Counted from the stretch's first letter, positions 13,741 to 26,386 are shown. The stretch is 64,000 bases of DNA from Todiramphus chloris collaris (GCA_025345505.1 JANVCC010000018.1:4077749-4141748); one strand, 5' to 3'. The notes: generated from the sequence alone by a model not told the origin. Translations and numbers: made by a program.

Positions 13741-14137
13741 TGATAAAGACGCAGGAGCCCCAGGCTGCTGGTTTTGGCCATAAAACCACCCATTGAAGTA
13801 ATCACCCAGTTCAGCATGTAATGGGGGAATATCATTTACACAGCACAGACACACAGTTGGTGAATTGATATGGTTCCAAACCTACTGAAAATTGCTTTTC
13901 TCCACCTACCCCCAAAAATCTTCCTTCTAAACCTCCACGGGACAGGAATCTGGGACAATTTTGGTCCTAAGACGCAATAACTATCTGATCACATCTTTGC
14001 CAATTGTGTTTTTTAAAATAATTATCTCCTTACATTCCTGTCAGTGCTTCAGTAATCTTCCAAAATTAGAAGACCATGTAAGCCAAGCTGCTGGAGGGAT
14101 CTGTAGTGTTTATACATGTATATTGTACATATTATTG

Positions 14138-14467
14138 TGGCCTTTCAGTACTTAAATGGGGCTATAAAGGAAGATGGGAACAATTTTTTAGCAGGGCCTG
14201 TTGCAAGAGGACAAGAGATGATGCTTTTAAACTAAAAGAGGGGAGATTCAGACTAGAGAGAAGGAAGAAATATTTTTACAGCGAGTGTGGTGAGACCCTG
14301 GCCCAGGTTTCCCAGAGAGGTAGTGAATGGAAAACATTCCAGGTCAGGTTGGACAGGGCTCTGATCAACCTGCTCTAGTTGCAGATGTCCCTGCTCATTG
14401 CAGGGGTTTGGACTAGATGACCTTTAAAGGTCCCCTCTAACCCAAAGCATCCTACAATTCTATATAA
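14138..14467 (+). mobile_element. CR1 LINE 3' fragment
   Basis: The copy starts with 'cctttcagtacttaaatggg', the usual CR1 'FQYLKGGYK' zone. It continues through 'ttttaaactaaaagagggga', 'gaggtagtgaatggaaaaca', 'caggttggacagggctctga', 'caacctgctctag', 'gggtttggactagatgacct' and 'aaaggtcccctctaaccc', and ends at a decayed octamer ('attctatataaa'). A relic of the reading frame runs over 14106-14378, carrying the 'KLKEGRFRLERRKKYF' motif, then drifts out of frame. Plus orientation, 5'-truncated, several indels. Confidence 0.93.
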
Positions 14468-17400
14468 AGATATACTTATTTAAACATGTGTATGTGTACG
14501 CATGCATATTTATGTATTTTCCACTAAGACCCTTTCATCCTGATCAGTCAAAAATGGAAGCAGGGTAAGGTCAACGACTCTGTGTTTGCATGAATTTTGT
14601 GTTTTCTGCCTGCACTGATCTTTCTGGCTGGTCACGTGTATAATTATATATGTAGTGTAAGTGTGTCTATGAATATGGGTGAGTGCTGTGTGGGAATCCA
14701 CACTCTGTACTGGCCAAACCTGGGGATATGCAGCTGCAGCAGCCTCACTTCTCTCAGGCTACGAGGTCAGTCAACGTGAAACACCTCGTGAAATAACACA
14801 GGCCAAAACATAAAGCTCTCGGTGAGCGAAAGAAATGATTGTAAGACATTTTGTCTTTAAGATATGGTTAAAAAAAGAGCATTATTTGTTCTCAGTCGTT
14901 TAATGAGCTATATTATCAGTGCTGGAACACATTCTGGGAATGTAATGTAAATATACTCTGTAAATCTCACTAGCATGGCACAACATGTCTTTTTATTTTT
15001 CATACGATAAAACACCTCATTGGCTTTTCAGCACACAGATAAGATACCAGACACTTCTCAGTACAGATAAGGCCACTAATTGATGAAATGGAAACTGTTC
15101 ATGTTATGCTGTTCTAAAATATGTGTTTGTGCCGATCCAGTCTCCTTGAATAAAAATAACTGTATATACACACCATATTGTTTGCTCCACATGCAGTTTT
15201 TATGAACTTTGGTAAAAAACATAATAAAACCTAGTACTCAAACTGGATGAAACTGCTTTGGGTAGGAGTCTGCACGTTAGAGATGAGAACTGCCCTTGGC
15301 CATTCAGCCCGCGTGGTATTTATGAGCAACACTTCATTTTCACAATCTTAGAACACTTACAATAAACAATAATGATAATGATTTTCAAAACACTTGCTGA
15401 ATTTCAAAATATTTTCTCAGAGAATAGTGTTTGCCTCTCTGTTTTGATACGTGCATCTGAGTGTGTTGGATGTAACTTTGGAGAGGTAACAAGTTTCTGT
15501 TTATGATACTGGACGTGAATCTTGAGCATTAGCCTCTTAGATCTTTCAATAATATTTATTATTGTAATACACATAGTTTTATAAGCTATTTTAGAAAGTA
15601 ATGTAGAATAAGAAGAAAGTACATAACCTTTTTCAACTCAGCTGTGAAATTACAATTGCATTCTCACTCTACCTACATAAATAATACCTTTCTCTGTCAG
15701 TTCTGGGATTCACAAATCCTTCCTCTCCATAAAATTTACCAACCTAATAAATACTGACCTAGAATCAGCAATTTCGGTATTTACTAGGGACTCTAACTGA
15801 ATTAATAAATCACCATAATACCTAAGTGGGCAGCACTACAATCATTTTATATATTCTATATAACTATTTCACATAATATATTTCACGGTCAGAAACATTA
15901 CACATTTAGCTGGCAAGTCTCTCCTTTAGCATTTAATAAATGCCACACTTTTACATAAGAAATTGTATTTCAATCTAATGTTTATATTTTGACTGCACCT
16001 AAAATGTGCTTATTGTAGCATACTGCATCAATAAATGAACAATTATTTCTCAGTGGCATGTAAAATACATAGTGATGTCAGCAGCATTAAATTCTAGTGC
16101 CAAGTAGGGAAACAATTAAATGTAGTTTAACTATAAAATTAATATTATACTAATTTTAATAAAAGGAAAATATTTACCTTATTATTTTTAGTTCAGACAT
16201 GCAGTCATGTGCAAGGAAATTCAATACCCACTGTATAAAATATGAAGTATGAAAATGTTTTACAGATGTTTTTAATCAGCTTCCTTTGTTTAACATTAGA
16301 CGCTAACCTCCAGAAGATACGTACAAGCTGCACATCCTACAGGTAATGCTATCCAGATGGGATGTTTTCCCTGAACATCATGCTTAATAACATAAGGAAT
16401 AAGGGATAACATAAGGAATATGCTGTGAAGAAAAAGCACCTTGGCAAAAAAATTTCTAATGTCATTTCATATTCAGTGGCACGACACATCTTTTCCAGCT
16501 TGCCTACAGTATGTCTTGTGGAAAACTCCCAAAACACACAGCATAAAAACATCTTGAATTCAGACAGCTTTATGTTGACTGCTCAGCTCTAACAAATACT
16601 AAATGCAGCAGTGACATCATCTTAATTATTAACTCCTTCCTTTGGTTAAACTGTAGAACTTCCCAGCTGTTAGAACTCTGGGTTATTTCTGCAGTCCTAT
16701 CCCATACTGAATTTTCTCAGCCTAAGACCAGTTTCATCAGGAAGATGCTGTTGCAGTGAGTGAAGCAAGTATTTCTTGGGAACAAGAAATGAGCTTTCCT
16801 TGCCAAGCTTCTTAAACTCATTATTCTGTCACGAGTAAATAGCAACACCAGATCAGAGAATAGGTAACCAGCTAAAGCATCACAGTTAACTGGTAAAAAC
16901 ATTCCTCGTGTGTTTCCACCACTAGCTCCATTTCTGAATATCATTAGCTCAGCGTCTCATTCAAACATTATCTACTTAAAAAGGCAAAAGCCTTAAAATG
17001 CCTGGAAAACTCCTGTGATTCTTGAAGAAATACACCCTCTAGTCCTTTGCTCTGATGACTTAAGCAAAGGAAGGAAACAGAACCTTCCTTTAACCACTCC
17101 AGAGAGACAACTCAGGCAGAGACTATAATCTGTTCAGTGTAAGGACTTACCCCATATCCAAAAACCTCTCATTGTTCCTCAAGTGGAACATGGAGGGAAT
17201 TTAAACACCTGTATTTCTGCCAGGATTGTCCACTGACAACCCTGAGCTTGCCTAGAACTGTACTCCACAATGACATCGTTATAGTAGGAGTGAAATGCTC
17301 AAGGTGTGGCCAAACAACTCTCTCCCTGGGAGGACACAATCCTCTAGATCTCCCCAGTTAACACTGGGAACACCAAGTTCTGCACAAAATTCAAAAGTCA

Positions 17401-17658
17401 CGGTCACCTCAATTAAAAAATCCAAAGATGCTCCCTAAAGGGAGTCCTTATGGGTCATCACCTGGAGCCATTGCCAATGAGATGAGTTTAATTCCTTCCT
17501 CCAGCCAGTGGAGATCCAAACATGACTCTCTCAGCACTTAGGGTAGTGCTTGAGCCATATGTAGGACTGTGGATGGGAGATCTGCACCCCTGTGCTAAGA
17601 CTACATGTGCACATTAGGATTTCATATTCACTGGATCTGAAGGAGAGTAAGAGGGAGA
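14468..17658. other. AT-rich unique sequence
   Basis: No gene found. The part at 14820-15110 has GATA-like sites ('cacagataagatacc' near 15034 and 'acagataaggcc' near 15063) and homeodomain-like cores, and could be a regulatory element. A 15-bp unit 'ataacataaggaata' is repeated at 16387-16401 and 16406-16420. The remaining frames are short and unremarkable. Confidence 0.5.
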
Positions 17659-17997
17659 ACGATCTGGTGACCTTCCAGTACTTAAAGGGGGCCTATAGAA
17701 CAGGCCCTCTCTATCTAATCTAAACCTACCCTCTTTCAGTTTAAAGCCATTATCCCTCATCCTATCACTACACTCCCTGATAAAGTATTATGAAGAAATT
17801 CTTTACTATGAAGGTGGGAAGACACTGGAACAGGTTGTCCAGAGAGGCTGTGGATGCCCCATCTTTGGAAGTGTTCAAGATCAGGTTGGACGAGGCTTTG
17901 AGGAACCTAGTCTAGTGGAAGGTGTCCTTGTCCACAGCGGAGGAGTTGGAACGAGATGATCTTTAAGGTTCCTTCCAATGTGAACCGTTCTATGATT
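17659..17997 (+). mobile_element. CR1 LINE 3' fragment with internal inversion
   Basis: A plus-strand CR1 tail: 'gatctggtgaccttccagta', 'cttaaagggggcctatag', then after an interruption 'gaagaaattctttactatga', 'ggaacaggttgtccagagag', 'gatcaggttggacgaggctt', 'ctagtggaaggtgtccttg', 'gatgatctttaaggttcctt' and 'gttctatgattt' at the end. The interruption at 17699-17785 is the expected middle portion of the same element in reverse-complement orientation: 'ccctctttcagtttaaagcc' and 'tatcactacactccctgata' are antisense CR1. So one element carries an inverted internal piece of about 87 bp; outside it, order and orientation are normal. Confidence 0.95.
17699..17785 (-). mobile_element. Inverted internal segment of CR1
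   Basis: Read on the minus strand, this piece gives 'tttatcagggagtgtagtga' followed by 'ggctttaaactgaaagaggg' and 'taggtttagattagata'. That is exactly the CR1 portion missing between the left flank ('gcctatag', ends 17698) and the right flank ('gaagaaattc', from 17792). About as many bases are present as are missing, so this is an in-place inversion and not an insertion of a second CR1. The last bases at each edge do not align cleanly. Confidence 0.9.
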
Positions 17998-19713
17998 TTT
18001 CAATTCAAAGTCTTGCAATACGAATTTTAGCATAGAATTAAGTTGGAGATTGAGACCTCAAATTATGTATGTACATATAATGTATGCAGGTGTCTAAGTT
18101 CCCAAACACTAAAAGGAGCCTGGAGACTATTCTGGTGACTGGACAGTAGATACATGCTGAGTTGACTTTGCTTCAGTGGCTACAGTGGGTACATAGATAC
18201 CTATAGCAGACATGTAGAGCTGAATTTAGGTATCTGAATCCAGACCTGAATCCTGCCTTTCTCTCTTCATTATGAAATTATGCATATGTTCTCCAGTCAA
18301 CCAGGACATAAAGTATCTCATTCCAAAGACAGTTCCAACAGCCCATCCACCAAACACAGGTTGTAACCGTCAGACCAGGCTTGCAATGCAAAAAAAACCC
18401 CAAAACAACAAAAAGAAACCAGGGGTCACAGAAAAAGCCTCTTACACAAATATAATTTCAAAGAATAACCACGGATTAAGAAAACACATTTTCCATTAGA
18501 TAACGAGATCTTACCAGAAAGGGTCCTGACATTGCTATAAGAGCAGATGTGTTTAGTGTTTCAGGAAGAAGTCATGGCTATCTACAACAAATATGCTATA
18601 GATAATTTTTTTTAATGCATTGAATTGCTAGTCTACAGTCAGCAAAACAGACAGAAAGATCTGCAAGCCAGTGCTCTTAAATTGACTCAAGACTACCTTA
18701 TGAGGTCCATCTCTCTTTGCAGGGTCTCGTTGGGAATTCCACCTACTAAATACTAATAAACGCTAATTAAAATGTTTCCTGCATCTGAGAACAATAGCGG
18801 CTCTTCATAAATACATAGTCGTGTCTCCCATACTTGCCTTAGTGCAGCATTCGGGAGGTTACAAAAAATTTTGGATTTGCAATGGGTTGTGACAGAAGTA
18901 AGGCAAGATACAGGCTGTTTTACAACCAAATGCGCATGTTTCTACTGACAGTGACAGAAACATTTCCACAAAATAGCCTCCTGCTGTCTCTAACACTAAT
19001 GAAATGCGCTGCATACCACAGTGTAATGGCTCTACATTTCCCTTAGAATATGAAAAGTAAACTCCTTGTTAACCATCCTCCAGAACTGCACAGTATCTAT
19101 AACTTTTGTGTAACATTAAGTCTTTGTTAGAGTAACTGCTGCCCATAAACCTATCCTCCACCCCTCAAAAAAAGTCAACATAAAATTATGTGATGAAGAA
19201 GGATTTGATATGGAAATCCAACTAGACATAGCTCTTACCTACCTTTTGTGGGCACAGGGTAAAAAGGTCTGCAGGAGCTGCAGCTAGCAGATAAGAGCAA
19301 AATAAAAAATAAAATCTACGAGCAAGGAATATATCATTCTGCAAAACAGATGTGTGTATGTTTTCATGACCGCGGATACACATATTATACATACAAAATG
19401 CATAAGGGTGAGATGTACACCTTTTATTACCATGATCTTGAGAAGCTGTTTCAATCACACCTAATCCTGGAAGACAAAGTCTTAAGTAGCTTAGGCAGCT
19501 TAGTTATATAAGAGCATAGGTATATCAAAACATCACAACAAGGCCGTGGAATCATTTGAAACATGCTAAATTTAAGTCACTTTTATTTATTCATTTTTAT
19601 TATATATTTCTTCAGTTGGTTATTCTTTCTGCTATGGCAGCATACAACAGTATGCTGCTGGTACTAGTGGGTCATGGGATTGCAGTGTTGGCCATCATAT
19701 AGTCATGTAAAAA
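17998..19713. other. AT-rich unique sequence
   Basis: No gene or repeat family recognised. Frames at 18272-18499 and 19222-19458 are short and without recognisable domains. Confidence 0.55.
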
Positions 19714-20311
19714 AGAATCATAGAATGGTAGGGGTTGGAAGGGACCTCTGGAGATCATTGAGGCCAACCCTCCTGCCAGAGCAGGATCACCCAGGGCAGG
19801 CCACACAGGAACAGATCCAGATGGATCTTGAAAGTCTCTAGAGAAGGAGACTCCACAACCTCTCTGGGCAGCCTGTTCCAGGCTCTGTCACTCTCACAGG
19901 GAAGAAGTTTTTCCTCATGTTAAGGTGGAACTTCCTGGGTTTCACCTTGCTACCATTACCTCTTGTCCTGTCACAGGACACCAATGAAAAGAGCCTGGCC
20001 CCTTCTCCTTGACACCCACCCTGCAGAGATTTGTGAACATTCATAAGATCCCCTCTCAGTCTTCTCTCCTCTGGGCTAAACAGCTCCAGAGTTCTCAACC
20101 TTTCCTCATAAGAGAGATGTTCCAGTCCCTTCATCATCTTTGTAACCTCCGTTGGACTCTCTCTGGTATTTCCCTGTCCCTCTTGAACTGGGGAGACCAG
20201 AACTGAACACAACACTCCAGATGTGGTCTCACTAGTGCAGAGTAGAGGGGGAGGAGAACCTCCCTTGACCTGCTGGCCATACTTTTCTTTATGCAGTCAA
20301 GGACGACATTG
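19714..20311 (-). mobile_element. CR1 LINE 3' fragment, about 600 bp
   Basis: A minus-strand CR1. Its 3' end is the octamer-like 'gaatcatagaatgg' at 19715. The complement then shows 'gttggaagggacctctgg', 'ggagactccacaacctctct', 'gggcagcctgttccaggctc', 'cataagatcccctctcagtc', 'cctcataagagagatgttcc', 'ccagatgtggtctcactagt' and 'ctgctggccatacttttctt'. The copy breaks off at about 20311, a typical CR1 5' truncation. The RT C-terminal frame can be followed but is split into two frames. Confidence 0.95.
19838..20311 (-). pseudogene. CR1 ORF2 C-terminal remnant (frameshifted)
   Basis: Remnant of the C-terminal end of the CR1 ORF2 reverse transcriptase-endonuclease protein. From about 20311 down to 20134 the frame contains '[20 protein letters not shown]' and 'ERVQRR'. 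A second frame (20215-19838) continues with 'LSYEERLRTLELFSPEERRL' and 'SCDRTRGNG', then '[20 protein letters not shown]', where the tail again slips out of frame. At least one shift lies between about 20134 and 20215. The catalytic RT motifs lie upstream and are absent because the copy is 5'-truncated, so it has no activity of its own. Confidence 0.9.
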
Positions 20312-20959
20312 TCACGTAATGCTAACAGTCCAGGATGACAGATAGCAAATGACACACACGCAAACATAACACAAAACATGAATAGTAATAGTCTCAGAAA
20401 TTCAAGAGCTATGGACATTTTTGCAGATATTAGAATAGATGGGAAGTTTAGCAAGAATTTGGAAGAAACCAATATTTGCTTATTGGAATTAAACAACATG
20501 CTTTTACTTATATACGAAAAGAAACTTTACAATACTGTCTTGATTCTAATGGAGAAGATAGATGCATTTTTTTTTTTAATGGAGGTCACCAACCCATGAT
20601 GACAGAATATAGCAGAGAATTGTGACAGACTTCAAACATGTAGTATTGATGCAACAAGTCCACCGATTTTGCTGGGAAAAGAAAGAACATTCATTGTTCC
20701 CTTCAGATTTAAATTGCCACATTTAAGTTTTCTCTATAATGACCATTTAAAAAAATTATCTTAATATGAAACTATGGAGAACAAATGGAGTGGGAAGAAA
20801 GATCTCCTTAAACGAGGAAACATTTGTCTTTATCTATAATCATTATCAGAAGATTGCATATGCTAAGAAAAAAATTCCATCACTAGGTAAGATTGCCACT
20901 AGATATATCTAATGGTGAATCATATAATCTGTTCAGACAACACTTAGCTGCATTTGGGT

Positions 20960-20978
20960 TTACATTATTATAATGTAA
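20960..20978. repeat. AT-rich palindrome, 9-bp arms
   Basis: Arms 'ttacattat' (20960-20968) and 'ataatgtaa' (20970-20978) are perfect reverse complements separated by one base. In AT-rich DNA a site like this can arise by chance. Confidence 0.8.
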
Positions 20979-21228
20979 CAGATTGAAAAGGGTTTAAAAT
21001 AACTTTTTGTAAATAATGAAGTCCAACACTAATATTAAATATTCATTAAAAAATGAATGAACACGAAGCAGTCAAGCTTTTATGAGACCTTGCAGCTGTA
21101 GCTGAAGCAAAAGATTTATAAAAATGAAGTTGCATTTTTGAACTACAAATAATCATTATTATGTATTATTTTGGATTAAAGGCACATGTGCAATATTTGA
21201 AAAACTTAATTAAAAGACTTACTTAAGA

Positions 21229-21253
21229 TTCAAGATATTGTCAGTATCTTGAA
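21229..21253. repeat. Short inverted repeat, 9-bp arms, 7-nt loop
   Basis: 'ttcaagata' at 21229-21237 and 'tatcttgaa' at 21245-21253 are perfect reverse complements around the loop 'ttgtcag'. Confidence 0.8.
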
Positions 21254-22260
21254 ATTAAATACTTCTCCATTGGAAAACACATATTCCTTGAAAAACCCAA
21301 TTTTGTATACAGGTACTGAGCAATATTTCACAGGTTTACCTTTAAGATGATAGAGATAAATAATGGTATCAAAAGATGTATTCAACAGTCTTCTATTATG
21401 ATATTATATGGGACACTCAGTTTCAAGTTTATGTTCTTCCAGCAAGATGAGACTTGAACACTGGTCTTTACTCTCCAACACTGTTGTCCTACCCACTGGA
21501 CTGCTGGCTAGATAACATTCTTCTTCACCTCAGCAGATTTTTACAGGTTTTTTTTGAAAGGCTTTTAGTTTTGTTCTGATGAAAAAAGTAAAGCAAATGT
21601 CAAAAGCTCTGGATTTTTCAGGAAATGGAATTCTTGTTTCCCAGCCAGGCACAGTAAGTAATTATAGAGATCTCTGAGCAGGACATGAACCCTGCAATGC
21701 TTAAGCAAGAGCCTGAACTTTAGGCTTGCAGTGTTTGACCGAGTTCACCATTTGAATCAACTTTAACAGTAATAGAACAGAAATGCCACCACCTCCTATT
21801 GTAACTGCTTCCACACATAGAGTTCCAATGGAGTTTCAAATATATGGATGAATATTGGAAAAGGACCAAAATGAAGACAAAGGAAATTCAAGTCCTAAAA
21901 GCTATACTGAAGCAATCTGAAAGGCTTGCTTGAAAGCTGTTAAAGGAAGGAAATTCACAGTTAAGACTGAAAATCCTGGCTGAAACTCCAGCCTTCAAAT
22001 ACATATACTGCTCAGCAGAAACTGAAAAAAAAAAGTGTAGGCAAACTGTACAAATCAAGACCACAGTGTCAGACTGGATTTCCAGCTTTAACTATGATTT
22101 GTGACATATTAGAGAACACTTTATTTCACTCTGTTTCCATAAAGTTGTAGCTTTCAGATGGACAGGCCAAGAATAGTCAAACTAGCTGAGGGTTTATTAT
22201 AGAAGCAAAATCACTGCCTTACTTGAGGTAGCAAATAAGATTTCTTCCTACAGGTCTATT

Positions 22261-22315
22261 AAAAAAAAAAAAAGGGGGGGGGGGGGGGGGGGGAGGGTCA
22301 GGGGGAAGAAAAGGA
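22261..22315. repeat. Poly-A / poly-G purine tract
   Basis: 13 A (22261-22273) run straight into 20 G (22274-22293), then 'agggtcaggggg' and a further purine run. The plus strand has enough G runs for a G-quadruplex. The exact length of the homopolymer is doubtful in any assembly. Confidence 0.9.
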
Positions 22316-22625
22316 AGCAATACTTCCAGAATTCACAACACTAGATATAACAACATTGCCTTTCCCATTATAAATTTCTTCATGGTACCAGTACTTCCCA
22401 CAGCGTTATCAATCATGATATTCTGTGCAAGTATTTCAAAGCAATTGCTGGTAGCTTACATTAAACTTTGATTAGGCAGTTATATATCATTCTTCCAAAA
22501 ATGGGACTTAATTCAATAAATAATTGTATATACATGCATACATTCACATAGATATTCATTAATAGGTATATATTGAAGAGCTGTACTGAACAAAGGCCAA
22601 AATTAGTTCAGGATCAGAGATACAG

Positions 22626-22666
22626 CTCAGATGACCTCTTGAGGCTCCTTCCAGCATAGTTCTACA
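22626..22666 (+). mobile_element. Possible CR1 3' scrap
   Basis: 'ctcagatgacctcttgaggc' followed by 'tccttccagcatagttctac' matches the last 40 bp of the CR1 3' end (GATGACCTY..AGGTCCCTTCCAGCC..TTCTA). Nothing upstream aligns, so either this is a very short insertion or the rest has decayed. Confidence 0.5.
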
Positions 22667-24559
22667 AGGTTCAGAACTGCAATTCCAGAGTAATCAGGGT
22701 AAAAATGTGTCATTAACCAAAAGGAAATGCTCAATTTATAACTGGCGTGCCACAAACTCAGTCTGTAGAGAGGCTGAGGATCAGCCTGGGTAGTGCAGAC
22801 ACAGAATAGGTTCTCATACAGGTGTCAAAACCATTACACAATTTTCAGCAAGTCATCAAGCTCACTTTTCACGTGTTAACAAGACTGACAGTGAAATTCA
22901 GGAGTAGTGTGAGGATTAACAAGTTATTATTGCAAAGTGCTTTGAAGACAACAGGTGCCGAGTAAAAAAGCTGAGTATTAGTGGGATGACTAATAAAAAT
23001 TGTTAGTTACAAGGAGCAAGAATCAAAGGCAAAGGGGGGTACCACAGAAATCCAAGACATCTGGGGAGGAGAAACGGTGTAATAAAATGAAAACAAACCA
23101 AAACCGTGTTATTTGGCAATCCCACATGCAAACCACTTGAACTCTACACTTCTGGAGCTTATGTCATCATTGAGCCACCACCTTCCCACTTCGAGAAAGC
23201 TGCAGTTTAGAGAACTATTATTTTGAAGTATACTGTAAAGCTGTAATGGAGCAGCTATTCAAGAAAAAAAAAATAAATCTATCAGATTAAGTCATTATTC
23301 AGGACATTTACCCAAGAAATGAATGCACCTTTTCCAGCATTTGTAAGAGGGGATGTAGAAAATCACAAATACTCAAAAATCTTGAGTATATTTGGAGAAT
23401 GAAAGCTTCTTATGAATTAAACAAAGAAATGATACACACTTTTAAACTATCATACAGAGATCTCCACAAATCCCACAAACTCTCCCATTAATGGTTATGG
23501 TCTGATTAAGGTTTGTATTAGGCCACTTTAATTAGTTAACAATTTAGAGTTCTACCTTAAAAAGCAGCTTTGTGAAACTGCAGTAGTTGCAGAATATTTT
23601 ACTCCTGGGCTTGATAAAACACTAAACCAGAAACTGCTTTAAAATAACTGCCTGCCACAGCACTTTTAGCCAACTTTTGCACCTGGTGCCGAGAGAAAAA
23701 GCCAAGTGAACTTTCACTCACTTGTTGCATGTCAGCTTCAATGCGATGTCTTTCTTCTGTTGTGTTTGGGTTTCTAACTGGAAGAGACAAGTAAGCTAAA
23801 CTTGCAGCCAATCAATCCCTAAATTCTAAGAATGCAATAAAATTTGATACCAATAAATCTTTTCTTTTAACAGCCAGAAGAGATTAACAAAATTATTTGA
23901 AATTTTATCCTCTTCTGTTCTTTCAATAGGACGATTACCTGACAATCCCATTGAAGCAAATAGCAAAATTAAAAGAGACAAAATTAAGCTTGTATATACA
24001 TAGGAACAGGATACGCCTTTATGCATATCCCTAGTAGGTCCTCCATTATTTATTAGCCTTGATGTATTTTTCTTCCTCTTACAATAAAAGTTATTACACC
24101 TTTGGATTGTCAAATAAAAATCCAATTGGCTGAGACACAGACCATCAATATAAAATAGCTTTGCACAGCTTCCCTCTCAGCTACAACTGGTTGACTTTTT
24201 TTTTCAGCTCTGCAATGGATTTATTTTGTACATGGGGAAAATCCACTCCATCTTCTTTGTACTTTAATTTCTCATTGGTAAAGCAATTCAATTTTTTTTC
24301 CCTAATTTTGAGTTATGATGGCACAGCATAAGGGGAAAAAAAAAAGTAGTTACTGAGTATTGAGAAAGTGGTTGCTAGGAACAATATCTTGTGAATACAC
24401 TGAAGTTGATATACAAACATCAGGCTGCGTACCACTATACAAGTGCTCATTATTGATCTATATATACTCTTGCATGTCTGTGACAGTGCAAATATGCCTG
24501 CATTCAGACTTCCATGTCTATGGTGACATCCACAGAAAAGGCACTTGTCACAAGACTTT

Positions 24560-25592
24560 CCATTCTACAATTAATTCTTCAGTGAAACGTAGAATCTGTC
24601 TCCCCCTTTCTGCTAAGTCCTGTGCTCTCCTTCACAGTAACACCAATGGCCATGTTCCACCTGTTTCATCACTATCCACCTACTTTCTCTGGCCTCATCT
24701 GAGATTCACACGTCTGCTGATTCTCACTCCATTTGCTATTTCTTGATGGCTTCCCTGTCATCAGCACTTAATGTCCTGTAATGCTATTTCCCAAACTCAT
24801 TCTCCAGACCAGACCTTCTGCAAACTTCAACACATCAGCCACAGATTTTCTTTCAAACCCCTCTGCCTCTTACTTCACTTACTCCTGTTCTCTTGCTACT
24901 GAATATTTTGAGAGTCATGGGATCCTCTTCCAAACTCCTTCCACTCCAAGTTTGTTTTCATCTTTCTTTATTCGACTTCTTTAAACAACTCTTTGCTGAA
25001 TAGCAGGCTTCCTTATTTGTAACCTAGATTCCTCTTTGAGCTCCATATTTTTTTCTGCTACAAGACAGAATATATGCATTTCCACAAAGCTGCAACTAGG
25101 TGTTCCTGAACACCTTCTCTTGTCAGAAATCTCTGGCCTTTTCCCCAACTCTGACCCGCCTCAGTAGATGCATCACATCCTGCCTACTTAATTTTCAATT
25201 TTCCTTTGCTCTCTGGTACTTCTGCTCACTGTGTACAGATGTCCTCAGTCTGTACTCTCTGTTAAAGAAACCATATCTCAATCCAGCCTGTCTCTCCAAA
25301 TCTTTTCCCATTTCTTTCTCTCTCTTCATCTGTAAGAAAACACAGAACATGCAGTTTTCAGCTAATGCACAGACTTCCCCTCTTCTAACTCTGTCTTGGA
25401 TCAGCTCCAACACAACTTTTTATAAATCCCCTCCCTTAAAACATATATGGAACACTACATGCCTCTTCCTGGCCAGAAATCTGGGCCTCCGGTATGTTTT
25501 TATTTTCTTGGACTTTTCTGCTTTGTTATCAACTCCTTTTGCCATCAGAGAAGTTCCAATTATTCTCTTCTTTTTTTTTTTTTTTTTTTTTT
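24560..25592. other. Pyrimidine-rich kilobase ending in poly-T
   Basis: The plus strand is strongly C+T-biased over about 1 kb and ends in a 22-T run (25571-25592). The bias removes stop codons and yields a 164-codon frame at 25100-25594 that starts with GTG and ends in poly-Phe. It has no recognisable domain, so I do not call it a gene. The purine-rich complement could be an old transposable element or a long transcript, but no family is recognised. Confidence 0.5.
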
Positions 25593-26386
25593 GATTACTT
25601 CAAGGCTGCTGTCATGGGGGAGTTCTCTCTCAGGTGGAAGTTATCTGACTAAACATAGATGTTTACATCTGAGCTGGTCACTCAAGGCATCAGTTGTAGT
25701 CACTAGACACAAATCACCATTCTGGGTCCAAATTCACCTCAGCCTGAATATAAATTCCTGAAAAGTCAAATAAATTCTATCCTACACGATACATTTCTCT
25801 CCATTGTCTCTCATTATTTCTCCAGTAAGTACACTATGACAAATTCACAGGAATATAAACTATTGATAGGCAGTAATGTAGTACAGTATCCACTATGTCT
25901 TGTGCACACAGAGAAGTGCAGCGCCTTTATCTAAGATATAAGAAAATGGGCAGTCTAAGTTGGTAGACTACATATTGTAATTTAAAGGAAGAGCATACAA
26001 AACCAGAGCTATCTGAGTTCGGGAATATTTATGTAAATCACAGCTACAACTACTGCATGGAGTACACTGTAAGTAATAGCCGTGTTGGAAATAATTCGTC
26101 TGTATCAGATTGACTGAATATACACTTTTTTTTGAGAGAATCATACAATCATCTCTTTATCAATCAGTGCAGAGCTCCTGACACATTTTCTCAAATTTAT
26201 TTCCTTCATGCCCTCTTCCGACCAAGCCACTAACTCCCCATCACGTTATGCAAAAAAATCTTGGACCAGCCACACTGCTCTTTTAAAACACTTATTACCT
26301 TAACAGCATGAGAATCTACAGTTTGTGTAGGCAATGGGTCTGGAAGAAAAGACACGTCTCTGGAGGGAAAGCATCAGCCTAAAGCA

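Larger units (their letters stand above)
4769..14137. other. AT-rich unique sequence with low-complexity tracts
   Basis: No gene is supported. The frame at 4792-5085 (97 codons) begins with TTG and resembles nothing known. An 84-codon ATG frame at 8732-8986 is rich in K, N and E; it sits in a purine-rich stretch (about 8840-9240) that could be a worn repeat I cannot name. Smaller items inside this region (tandem duplications, homopolymers, A/C-rich tract, homeodomain-like cluster) are listed separately. Confidence 0.55.

Noticed and set aside
24360..24746. 128-codon plus-strand frame
   Set aside because: It has a non-ATG start and its second half lies in the pyrimidine-rich region, where stops are depleted.
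25100..25594. 164-codon plus-strand frame ending in poly-Phe
   Set aside because: It starts at GTG and is explained by C+T bias and the T22 run; no domain seen.
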